From Polyangiaceae bacterium (GTDB taxonomy: Bacteria > Myxococcota_A > Polyangia > Polyangiales > Polyangiaceae), in NCBI GenBank assembly GCA_009780955.1, contig WQZB01000002.1, forward strand, positions 62,001-126,000: a stretch of DNA of 64,000 nt, read 5' to 3'. The notes below the pieces were generated by a model. That model saw only the letters and a list, made by a program, of their open reading frames with translations. It was not told the origin of the DNA and ran no database searches. A program made the translations under genes and the position numbers. Shown here one piece after another: positions 29,390 to 37,075 of this stretch (positions are counted from its first letter, which is position 1; every line of letters begins with the position of its first letter).

Positions 29390-30643
29390 GTGAAAGGAAG
29401 TGTGGAGCGGAGGGGCTTGACGATGAAACCCGACAAAAGCGCGCGAAGCCGAGCGTCGACCCGAATCGCATCAGGGCTGGACCGCTTTCAAGTTGACGCG
29501 AGGTCGAGGCGGTCGGCGAGGACCGGACCGGAACAGCCTGCTTCGGCTTTGGTGCGTGTGCTAGTAGCACACGCACACGCCGTCGCACGGCTCCGTCAGA
29601 GGACCGCACCGCGGCCGCCAACGAAGAGATCGCGTCAAATCGAAAGCGGTCTCGCCGTGGTTGGCGCAGCGAGCGTAGCGGGCTGGATTCTGTTTGCGTG
29701 CGTTGGGCACGATGTGGCGGCTTTGGGCCTACCGGAAGAAGCCAGCGACAACGACGTGTCGTCCATGGCCGATGCGGGGGATGGATTGGACGCGGATGCT
29801 GATGCCGGCCGGCCGTGCACAACGGCGATGCCGTTTTTGAACGTTGTTGAAGTGGGCGGTGTCAACACGACGACGTACGAGGAGGCCATACCGAGGCTCA
29901 CGTCAGACGAGAAAACCATTGTTTTTACGAGGCTCAATGAGTTTGGTGACGATCATTGGCACCTGTACATCGCGACTCGCACCTCGGCCGATGCTGATTT
30001 CCAAACACCGCAACTCATCACCGAGCTCTCTGGAGCTTGGGAAGATTTCGATCCGTGGATTTCTGCGTCAGGCGACGAACTGCTATTTTCATCGGATCGA
30101 AATCGCAGCGACGGCGTGCATGTCATTTATCGTGCGCGCCGTGACAATGGCGTATTCGGGATTTCCGACCTGCTCCTTCCTAGCTGGTCGGCGAACGCGA
30201 AGAACAGCGAAGGTCCTTTTTTATCGAGCGACGGAAATGAGCTCTTGTTCTCGAGCATTGCCGCAAGCACGAACGGAGCGTACCAAATCTACCATTCGTG
30301 GAATTCGGCCGATGGCTTTCTCGAGCCGCCAGAACTTGTTTCTGGGATTGTTCCGTCCGACCCGAATGCGTACCACGACGACGCTCCTGTTCTCAGTCGA
30401 GATGGGCTCACCCTGTATTTTGGATCAGACCGTTCATCAGCAATGCGCATTTATTATACAGAGCGAGCGGAGCCCACAGCGTCGTTTAATAACATTCCCC
30501 AACCCGTTAATACGAACTTAGCAGCTGATAACGAGACGTGGGCATTGCCCGGCTGGCTTTCGGACGATGGTTGCAGGCTGTACTTCGAGAGCATTCGAAA
30601 CGGGACCAACGGGACCAGAGATCTCTTCGTCGCCACCAAGTAG
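29390..30643 (+). CDS. Secreted TolB/PD40-type beta-propeller protein
   Basis: Up to 417 residues; start uncertain (29390, or ATG 29423, or later). A hydrophobic segment LAVVGAASVAGWILFAC near residue 90 resembles a lipoprotein signal, so the first 80 residues, odd in composition, may not be translated. After an Asp/Ala-rich linker come PD40-like blades: PRLTSDEKTIVFTR, DPWISASGDELLFSSDR, GPFLSSDGNELLFSS, APVLSRDGLTLYFGSDR, PGWLSDDGCRLYFES. Likely cell-surface protein of unknown ligand. The last 19 bases of the gene are duplicated at 31344. Confidence 0.7.
   Translation: MKGSVERRGLTMKPDKSARSRASTRIASGLDRFQVDARSRRSARTGPEQPASALVRVLVAHAHAVARLRQRTAPRPPTKRSRQIESGLAVVGAASVAGWILFACVGHDVAALGLPEEASDNDVSSMADAGDGLDADADAGRPCTTAMPFLNVVEVGGVNTTTYEEAIPRLTSDEKTIVFTRLNEFGDDHWHLYIATRTSADADFQTPQLITELSGAWEDFDPWISASGDELLFSSDRNRSDGVHVIYRARRDNGVFGISDLLLPSWSANAKNSEGPFLSSDGNELLFSSIAASTNGAYQIYHSWNSADGFLEPPELVSGIVPSDPNAYHDDAPVLSRDGLTLYFGSDRSSAMRIYYTERAEPTASFNNIPQPVNTNLAADNETWALPGWLSDDGCRLYFESIRNGTNGTRDLFVATK
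30625..30643 (+). repeat. Direct repeat, left copy (3' end of the propeller gene)
   Basis: CTTCGTCGCCACCAAGTAG forms the last codons and stop of the propeller gene. Identical bases recur at 31344-31362, and similarity continues, with small gaps, for about 15 further bases (CTGCAGC shared). The two copies bracket the PIN/VapB module, 719 bp apart. Confidence 0.85.
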
Positions 30644-30670
30644 GCTCGCACTGCAGCCGGTGCTTGCGTA

Positions 30671-31045
30671 TCAAACAGCAAGCAGCCGCACACCAGGAAA
30701 GTGCTGTTGAAGTGCACCGAGATCGTCCATGTCACTCGTGTACACGACGTCACCTCGCAGAGCCGCCGAGGCCATCACGATCGCGTCTACGATGGTAGCG
30801 TGTGGCACGGTCGCAAGCGCATGTCCCGCGCTTTTCGCGAGTGCGATGGAAGGCACCCCGATGTCGACCGACCGCAGGATGGCATCACGTCTGTCCGTGC
30901 GCCCACGCCAGAACTCGGCCACGACGATCCAAGGAACGGTGGTTGGTATTCGCTCTTCCGCCAGCCACTCATGCACTGCCATAGCCCTCTGCTTCCGTCG
31001 CTCCAGAGCGATGAGCATTCCGGTGTCGTAGGTCGCCCCCATCAT
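30671..31045 (-). CDS. PIN-domain ribonuclease toxin (VapC-like)
   Basis: 124-residue PIN protein. The acidic active-site residues are in place: Asp in ATYDTGMLIAL, Glu in VVAEFWRG, Asp in TIVDAIVMASA and Asp in VVYTSDMDDL. Members cut tRNA or other RNA and are held in check by the partner made from the overlapping gene upstream (ATGA with 31042). Last gene of the module; its stop lies 27 bp from the left direct repeat. Confidence 0.88.
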   Translation of the reverse strand: MMGATYDTGMLIALERRKQRAMAVHEWLAEERIPTTVPWIVVAEFWRGRTDRRDAILRSVDIGVPSIALAKSAGHALATVPHATIVDAIVMASAALRGDVVYTSDMDDLGALQQHFPGVRLLAV

Positions 31046-31305
31046 GCTGCTGGCTTCTTCCGCTTCTTAGTCCCGTGAAATTCGGTGGACAACTCCTCTC
31101 GAAGTGCATCAGTCAAGGCGGATCCACCAGCGTCTTGGACGAGCCAATGAATGGCGTCACGCTTCTCGGCCTCACGGCCGAATGCAGAAATCATCGCGGA
31201 CATGTTTCCGTCGAAAAGCCGATCTGCATGTGCCTTGAGTACTTTTTTGGTTTTCGCGTCGACCGAGACAGAGAACGTTTCGACAGGTCCCTTCTTTCGC
31301 TTCAT
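31042..31305 (-). CDS. VapB-like antitoxin
   Basis: 87 residues from ATG 31305 (a TTG 18 bp upstream is the alternative). Lys-rich start, then ETFSVSVDAKTKKVLKAHADRLFDGNMSAMISAFGREAEKRDA, with the shape of a ribbon-helix-helix DNA-binding half (strand followed by two helices), and a charged C-terminal tail that would wrap the toxin. Identified mainly by its 4-bp overlap with the PIN toxin gene. Confidence 0.7.
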   Translation of the reverse strand: MKRKKGPVETFSVSVDAKTKKVLKAHADRLFDGNMSAMISAFGREAEKRDAIHWLVQDAGGSALTDALREELSTEFHGTKKRKKPAA

Positions 31306-31343
31306 TGCTGAAGCCGTTAACAATCGACTTTCACAGCGTCAAG

Positions 31344-31362
31344 CTTCGTCGCCACCAAGTAG
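31344..31362 (+). repeat. Direct repeat, right copy
   Basis: Second copy of CTTCGTCGCCACCAAGTAG, here non-coding, about 40 bp upstream of the VapB-like ATG. With the copy at 30625-30643 it frames the toxin-antitoxin module exactly. Confidence 0.85.
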
Positions 31363-31518
31363 ACTGCGCTGCAGCTGTGCAGTCACGCTGAAAGATTCTG
31401 CGTGAGCTGCAGCGGGCGTGCGGCAACGTAACCAAAGCAGGGTAGGCCGCGCAGAATGGGGGCAGTCGAGCAGGTGGCGCATTCGGCATCGAAGGCGTAT
31501 GAGTTGAGCGCGCATGAA

Positions 31519-31534
31519 GCGCTTAATTAAGCGC
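31519..31534. promoter_or_regulatory. 16-bp perfect palindrome GCGCTTAATTAAGCGC
   Basis: Perfect self-complementary sequence about 107 bp upstream of the kinase start. Symmetry and the AT-rich core suit a dimeric regulator site. No regulator is adjacent, so the role is open. Confidence 0.35.
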
Positions 31535-31640
31535 GGTGTGAGAGGGCTTTCCGTTCAGTGGACAAACAGCTAGGATTTCAGCCCATGCGCCTCTTGCTGA
31601 CCGAGCCGCTGTCAATCGTAGGTCAAGGTATGGACCACGG

Positions 31641-34337
31641 ATGGCTACCGAATCGATGATCCAGGTCGGGCAGACTCTGCTCGGAAAGTATCGCGTCGTT
31701 CGGGAGATCGGGCGCGGAGGCATGGCGGCCGTGTACGAGGCCGAACAGCTTTCGCTTGGCAAGAAGGTTGCCATGAAGATCCTCGCGTCGGAGATGAGTT
31801 CTTCGACGATCGTGATCGAGCGTTTCTTTCGCGAGGCGCGCGCCGCTGCAAGCGTCAAAAGTCCTTACATCGTTGACGTCTACGATTCTGGGCGGCTCGA
31901 CGATGGGCGCCCGTTCATCGCGATGGAGCTGCTCGAGGGCGAGTCGCTTTATGATCGCATGGCGCGCGTACGCGTGATCGATCTCGAGACCACCATGCGT
32001 GTCGTTGTGCACACGGCCAGGGGGCTTGTGAAGGCGCACGCGGCGGGCATTGTTCACCGCGATCTCAAGCCCGAAAACATCTTCCTCACCAAGGGCGAAG
32101 ACTCCCAAGCCATCTGCAAAATCCTCGATTTTGGGCTGGCGAAGTTCTACGCGCCAATGAACCCTGCGGAGAAGGCACAAAAGCGCCTGACGCGCGAGGG
32201 TGCTGTCTTTGGCACGCCCGCTTACATGTCGCCCGAGCAGGTCAAGGGCCATGGCAACGTCGATCATCGCGCCGATTTGTGGGCACTCGGCTGCATGGCG
32301 TACGAGTGCCTGATCGGTCGGCCCGTTTGGAATATGGATCAGGGCGTCGCCATGACATTTGCGGCAATTGCGACGGGGCCGATTCCTGTGCCCTCGCACG
32401 TGCGCCCAGATTTGCCGCGCTCGTTCGACTTGTGGTTCGGCAAATGCCTCGAGCGCGATCCCAACGCGCGTTTCCAGTCGGCGAGCGATCTTGCCGATGC
32501 GTTCATCGAGGCCTGGAATCAGGGCCGCAGGAGTTCAAGCCAAAGCTCTCCAAGCTTCATCACGGTAAACTCCTTGGGGCTCGGGTCGCCGAGCGCACCA
32601 AGCGTGCCAGCTCTGTTGGCGTCGCCGCCGCCGAGTGGGCGGCAGCAGCCATCGAATCATGCGGTTGACGCCACGCCGCGCACGGAAGCCGTTTCACGTG
32701 CCAGCGGTGCCAGCGGCGCTAGCGGCGCCAATGTCGGTGTCAGCGTCGAGGGTGACGGCCCAGTCTCGAACGGATCGCCACCCAGCGGCATGGTCACTTC
32801 CGACAAGGAAGCCACCGCTGTGCGTACCAAGGCATCGCCGTTGCGCGCCGCAGCCAGCACCGTGTTCTTTGCAGGTGCGCTTTCACTCGCAGGATTTGTC
32901 TGGACGCAATTCGTCAATCCGCAGGTCTTTACCCCTATCGTTGTTTCTTCGGCGAGCGCTCAACCAAGCGCAACGCCGTCCGGAATGCCAACGCTCGCAT
33001 CGAGCGCCGAAGAGCCGAAGTGGGTGCCCGCGATCGGCGAAGGCCAACAGCTTTTTACGCAAGGTCAATACGAAAAAGCCCAGGCAAAATTCCAAGACGC
33101 CATCGCGATTGGCGGAGCCGGCGCCACGGTGGGCAAAAGCTTCGTCGAGCAAACGAAATTCATCGAGAAGCTAAACGGAAACTGCAAGCCCGCGTTCTTC
33201 TCGCGGCCGCGCCTTGCAACCGACAAACGCGCCGAGCGCCCTGCGATCATCGCGACTCCGAAAGGAGCCCTGGTCACGTGGACCGATGACCACGAGCAGG
33301 ATAAGCGCGAACACGTCTACGGTGTGCTGCTCGATGGCAAAGGCCGCTCGATCGGTCCCATTCGCGATCTTACGCCCGAGGCAACCGAGGCCGAGCACCC
33401 GCAGCTCATCACGCAAAGTGCGGATCGATCCGTGCTCCTCTGGTGGGATGCAAAGGGTAGTGATGCCGGTGTTCGAGTGCGCTTCCTCGACGCCGATGGG
33501 CGCATCGACACGAGCAAAGGGCAAAGCGTTTTGGTCGGCGCGGCGCGACCCGGCACATACTGGCCTTCCATCGACAAAGGGCCTGACGGCAGCTTCTTCG
33601 TTGTGTGGCAAGACGATCGCGACAAAGACGACGACCTTTTCGTGCGTCGCCTCACGAGCGACTTGGACACAGCAAGCCAGGAAACGCGCCTGACCGATTA
33701 TGTGTCAGCGCCGAAGTCGAAGCAGCCTCCGCCCAGGGTGCGCGGCCCAAGCGTCGCCGTAGGTCCGAGCATGCTGCTCGTTGCCTACCGCCTCGACAAA
33801 GATCGCGACCGAAGCATCGTTCGAATGCGCGTGCCGCTCGCAGACATCGACAAAGGCGGGCTCGACGAAGCGGGCAAAGACAACAAGATCTCACGCGAGG
33901 TTGGTGACGTTGCCACCATCACGCCGCTCGATGACAATTCCCCGGTCGACGCGCCCGTGATCGCATGCGGCGCCGAGGGGTGCTTTCTTGCTTGGCATGT
34001 TGAAAACTCCGGCGCGTTCGCCGCCATGATCGACCCCAAAGAAGGCAAGGTGATCTGGCGCAAAAAGCTTGGCGACAAAAGCGGTCACCCGTCGCTTGGT
34101 GTCAACAGAGGTCAAGTTGCTGTTGCTTACTACGACGCGGGCAAAATCAAGTTGTCGGTGCTCTCGCGCGACGGCGTCACCGTGCCGAGCGTGCTTGTTC
34201 GCGTCTACGATCCATCGAGTCCGCGGCCGTCGCTCGCGGGTGTGCCTGACAAGAACGAGTGGTACCTCGCTTGGCAAGATCAAGAGAGCCGCAACGCGCC
34301 CTCGGAAATCTACGCCGCGCGCATCGTTTGCAGGTGA
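31641..34337 (+). CDS. Receptor-type Ser/Thr protein kinase with C-terminal propeller domain
   Basis: 898 residues. Hanks-type kinase at about 17-290: Gly-loop GRGGMAAVYEA (25-35), Lys46 in VAMKIL, catalytic Asp141 in HRDLKPEN, DFG at 163-165, SPEQVKG. A Ser/Pro/Gly linker with an SGA repeat follows, one membrane helix near 405-425 (TVFFAGALSLAGFVW), a short tetratricopeptide-like stretch, and from about 520 to the end repeated blades (ALVTWTDDHEQDK, SVLLWWDAKG, FFVVWQDDRDKDD, CFLAWHVENS, WYLAWQDQES) that should form an external beta-propeller sensor. All catalytic residues are present. Overlaps the protease gene that follows (GTGA). Confidence 0.92.
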   Translation: MATESMIQVGQTLLGKYRVVREIGRGGMAAVYEAEQLSLGKKVAMKILASEMSSSTIVIERFFREARAAASVKSPYIVDVYDSGRLDDGRPFIAMELLEGESLYDRMARVRVIDLETTMRVVVHTARGLVKAHAAGIVHRDLKPENIFLTKGEDSQAICKILDFGLAKFYAPMNPAEKAQKRLTREGAVFGTPAYMSPEQVKGHGNVDHRADLWALGCMAYECLIGRPVWNMDQGVAMTFAAIATGPIPVPSHVRPDLPRSFDLWFGKCLERDPNARFQSASDLADAFIEAWNQGRRSSSQSSPSFITVNSLGLGSPSAPSVPALLASPPPSGRQQPSNHAVDATPRTEAVSRASGASGASGANVGVSVEGDGPVSNGSPPSGMVTSDKEATAVRTKASPLRAAASTVFFAGALSLAGFVWTQFVNPQVFTPIVVSSASAQPSATPSGMPTLASSAEEPKWVPAIGEGQQLFTQGQYEKAQAKFQDAIAIGGAGATVGKSFVEQTKFIEKLNGNCKPAFFSRPRLATDKRAERPAIIATPKGALVTWTDDHEQDKREHVYGVLLDGKGRSIGPIRDLTPEATEAEHPQLITQSADRSVLLWWDAKGSDAGVRVRFLDADGRIDTSKGQSVLVGAARPGTYWPSIDKGPDGSFFVVWQDDRDKDDDLFVRRLTSDLDTASQETRLTDYVSAPKSKQPPPRVRGPSVAVGPSMLLVAYRLDKDRDRSIVRMRVPLADIDKGGLDEAGKDNKISREVGDVATITPLDDNSPVDAPVIACGAEGCFLAWHVENSGAFAAMIDPKEGKVIWRKKLGDKSGHPSLGVNRGQVAVAYYDAGKIKLSVLSRDGVTVPSVLVRVYDPSSPRPSLAGVPDKNEWYLAWQDQESRNAPSEIYAARIVCR

Positions 34338-35068
34338 ACGTGCACGAGCGCCCAAAGGAGCGTGAAGAGGACGTCTGGCGCGCGCTCGTCGAGCCCTTGG
34401 TTGTGTCGTCGATCGTGACAGGAGCCGTGACGGCAATCTCGGCGCTGTTGCCTAGTCGCACGATTGCGGCTTTGGTTGGCTTCGTTTTTCTTGGTGCAAC
34501 GTGGGCGCTCGTTTGGCGTTTGGACGACGCGCATGTCACGTCTTCTGGTCTTGCGCTTGGCGGGCTCGTGCTTCCCGGGCGCATCGACCGAGCGCATTTT
34601 TGGCAAAGCACGATACGTGCAATCTTCTGGGCATTGCTGCTTGCGGCGATTACCTTCGGACCGTTTTACTTCGGCTGGCGCATGTTCTGGAGACCGCGCG
34701 GGCCATTTTCGTTTTCAACGGCTTGGCGCGAGATCGCAAGTGAGGCCTTTGGGCAAGTGGTGCTCATCGCGCTTCCTGAAGAGGCCTTTTACCGAGGCTA
34801 TCTCCAGTCGCGCATCGAGCGCGCGTTGCCGTCTCGCGTGAAAATGTTCGGTGCAAGTGTGGGGCCGGCGCTTCTTGTGACGAGCGCCATCTTCGCGCTT
34901 GGCCACGTTGCGACCGTCCGAACGCCAGCGCGTCTGGCGGTGTTTTTTCCGTCCCTTGCGTTCGGGTGGCTTCGCAAGCGCACCGGTGGCATCGGTGCGA
35001 GCGTTCTTTTCCATGCAATGTGCAATATTTTTAGTGAAGGATTGGGCCGAGGTTACGGTTTCTATTAG
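34334..35068 (+). CDS. CPBP-family intramembrane protease (possible myxosortase type)
   Basis: 244 residues from GTG 34334, which overlaps the kinase stop by 4 bp. Multi-pass membrane protein with the CPBP/Abi motifs: EEAFYRGYLQSRIE (glutamates and Arg of motif 1), FALGHVATV (His, motif 2) and ASVLFHAMCNIF (His, motif 3). Ending in a region like EGLGRGYGFY, it recalls the myxobacterial glutamic proteases thought to process MYXO-CTERM proteins, but that subfamily call is from memory. Its coupling with the receptor kinase suggests a shared envelope function. Confidence 0.85.
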   Translation: MNVHERPKEREEDVWRALVEPLVVSSIVTGAVTAISALLPSRTIAALVGFVFLGATWALVWRLDDAHVTSSGLALGGLVLPGRIDRAHFWQSTIRAIFWALLLAAITFGPFYFGWRMFWRPRGPFSFSTAWREIASEAFGQVVLIALPEEAFYRGYLQSRIERALPSRVKMFGASVGPALLVTSAIFALGHVATVRTPARLAVFFPSLAFGWLRKRTGGIGASVLFHAMCNIFSEGLGRGYGFY

Positions 35069-35169
35069 ACCGCTTTCGATGGAAAAACGGTCTGGCTGGC
35101 TGCACCCTCTCGCTACGATTGCGGTATCCTTCCCGTTGTCGTAACCCGTTCTGGGCCGAGACTTCGCTC

Positions 35170-37065
35170 ATGCCGATCCTCAAGTGGTTTCTGCCGGAAG
35201 GCTCCCCCCGCATATTTGTACTTTACAAGCCCGTTTCAACGATCGGGCGCGCGCTCTGCAATGACGTTGCCATACCCACGCAGGGCATTTCCGAAACGCA
35301 TGCTCAGGTGCTCTTTGATGGCCGCGACTTCAACCTCGAGGAAGTCGACAGGGCAGGTGACATTCTCATCAACGGCAAAAAGAAACGCCGCGCGCGCCTG
35401 GTGCACGGCGACCGCATCACGCTCGGTGACGCGGAGCTGAGGTTCAGCATTTTCGACGAAGCCGCTCGTCACACGTTACAGGCCGATTCCGTCTCGGCGA
35501 AAGGGGGCAAAACGGATCTTGCGTGCGCGACCGAAGCTCCTTCCACGTTGCTGGCAGGCGTTCGCAAGCTCTACGAGTTTAGCGAGAAGCTGATGACGAC
35601 GAAGAAGCTCGACGAGCTGCTCGAGGCGATGCTCGACGCGGTCATCGAGATCACGGGCGCGGAAAAGGGCCTTGTTTTGCTCCTCGACAACGACGAAAGC
35701 GGCGCATTGAGCAAAGGCAAAAAGCCTGTCATCCGCGCATCGCGCCATATCACGCGCGAAGCCGTCAGCGACACGGCGGGCACAATCTCCGACAGCATCG
35801 TGCAGCGTGTACTCGAAAGCGGTCGGCCGCTCATCGTTTCCGACGCGCTGTCCGACGACGTGTTTCGCACGAGCGAAAGCGTTGTCGCGTTACGCCTCTC
35901 GAGCGTGATGTGTGCGCCGCTCGTTTCGCAAGGCGAAATCACAGGCGCCCTTTACGTGGGCAACGACCACGTCAAAGGTCTTTTCCAGAAGTCTCAGCTC
36001 GATCTGCTCAGCATTTTCGCTGGGCAAGCATCGCTCATTTTGCAAAACGCCGAGCTAATCAGCGCGCTCCGCGCCGACAAAGAAAAGCTCGCCGCCGAGC
36101 TTTCCGACAAGCGCTTCGGTGACATCATCGGCGTGTGCCCATCCATGCTCGAAGTTTTTCGCAAGCTTCAGAAGGTCGCAACCACCGACATTTCGGTTCT
36201 CATCACCGGCGAAACCGGCACAGGCAAGGAACTCATCGCGCGCGAAGTGCACCGCCGTTCAAACCGATCGAGCGGCCCGTTCATGGTCATAAACTGCGGC
36301 GCCATCCCCGAAAATCTGATTGAAAGCGAGCTTTTTGGTCATGTCAAAGGCGCGTTCACGGGCGCCATTGCGTCGCGCCCAGGCAAATTCCAAGCGGCCG
36401 ACAAAGGCACGCTGTTTCTCGACGAGATCGGTGAGCTGCCGCTGAACCTTCAGGTGAAGCTTCTGCGGGCGCTGCAAGAGCGTGTTGTTTTCCGCGTTGG
36501 CGACAGCAAACCCGAGAAGGTTGACATTCGCGTCGTTGCTTCGACGAACCGTGTGCTCGAAGACGAGATTGCGGCGGGTCGTTTTCGCGAAGATCTTTAC
36601 TACCGCCTCAACGTCGTCAACATTTTCTTGCCGCCACTGCGCGAGCGCGGTGACGATGTTCTCGTCATTGCAAAGGCGCTTCTTACGAAGTTTGCGAGTG
36701 AGCTCAATTCGCCGGTTCGTGGCTTTGCTTCGCAGGCCCTTGCGGCGGTCCGCAAGTATCCATGGCCGGGTAACATTCGGCAGCTCGAAAACCGCATCAA
36801 AAAGGCGCTCGTCCTTTGCGACAAAACGCTGCTCGGTGTGGACGATCTCGAGCTCAATCAAGATAGTCAAATGGCAATCGTTCCACTCGAGAAAGCCAAA
36901 GAAGAATTTCAGCGCAAGTACGTGCTCGAAGTGCTCGAGCGCAACAACGGCAATCGCACACAAACCGCACGCGATCTCGGCGTCGATCCGCGCACGATCT
37001 TCCGCTACCTTGAACGCGAGCAAAACCCAATGCCTTCAGGTGCTGGTGGGCAGGGCGCCGGCTAG
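35170..37065 (+). CDS. FHA-GAF sigma54-dependent transcriptional activator
   Basis: 631 residues from ATG 35170. N-terminal FHA domain (about 20-100: STIGRALCNDVAI, GISETHAQVLFDG), which binds phosphothreonine; GAF domain (about 130-300); AAA+ domain with Walker A GETGTGKE, the sigma54-contact loop GAFTGA, Walker B TLFLDEIGELP and sensor motif FREDLYYRLNVV; C-terminal Fis-type HTH NRTQTARDLGVDPRTIFRYLE. FHA in place of a receiver domain means input most likely comes from a Ser/Thr kinase; the receptor kinase two genes upstream is the obvious candidate, by inference. Confidence 0.93.
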   Translation: MPILKWFLPEGSPRIFVLYKPVSTIGRALCNDVAIPTQGISETHAQVLFDGRDFNLEEVDRAGDILINGKKKRRARLVHGDRITLGDAELRFSIFDEAARHTLQADSVSAKGGKTDLACATEAPSTLLAGVRKLYEFSEKLMTTKKLDELLEAMLDAVIEITGAEKGLVLLLDNDESGALSKGKKPVIRASRHITREAVSDTAGTISDSIVQRVLESGRPLIVSDALSDDVFRTSESVVALRLSSVMCAPLVSQGEITGALYVGNDHVKGLFQKSQLDLLSIFAGQASLILQNAELISALRADKEKLAAELSDKRFGDIIGVCPSMLEVFRKLQKVATTDISVLITGETGTGKELIAREVHRRSNRSSGPFMVINCGAIPENLIESELFGHVKGAFTGAIASRPGKFQAADKGTLFLDEIGELPLNLQVKLLRALQERVVFRVGDSKPEKVDIRVVASTNRVLEDEIAAGRFREDLYYRLNVVNIFLPPLRERGDDVLVIAKALLTKFASELNSPVRGFASQALAAVRKYPWPGNIRQLENRIKKALVLCDKTLLGVDDLELNQDSQMAIVPLEKAKEEFQRKYVLEVLERNNGNRTQTARDLGVDPRTIFRYLEREQNPMPSGAGGQGAG

Positions 37066-37075
37066 CCCGCTTTCG

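Larger units (their letters stand above)
31306..31640. other. Intergenic region upstream of the receptor kinase gene
   Basis: About 335 bp without a gene. Contains the right direct repeat (31344-31362), a 16-bp perfect palindrome (31519-31534) and presumably the divergent promoters of the PIN/VapB module and the kinase gene. No convincing sigma70 pair was found. Confidence 0.5.

Noticed and set aside
29334-29822. 162-codon minus-strand frame upstream of the tandem uvrA
   Set aside because: Arg/Pro/Ser-rich, no motifs, overlaps the start of the propeller gene; it would also cover the uvrA promoter region.
36482-37075. Upstream extension of the mutS2 open frame
   Set aside because: It lies inside the sigma54 activator gene in another frame; MutS2 similarity starts only after ATG 37076.
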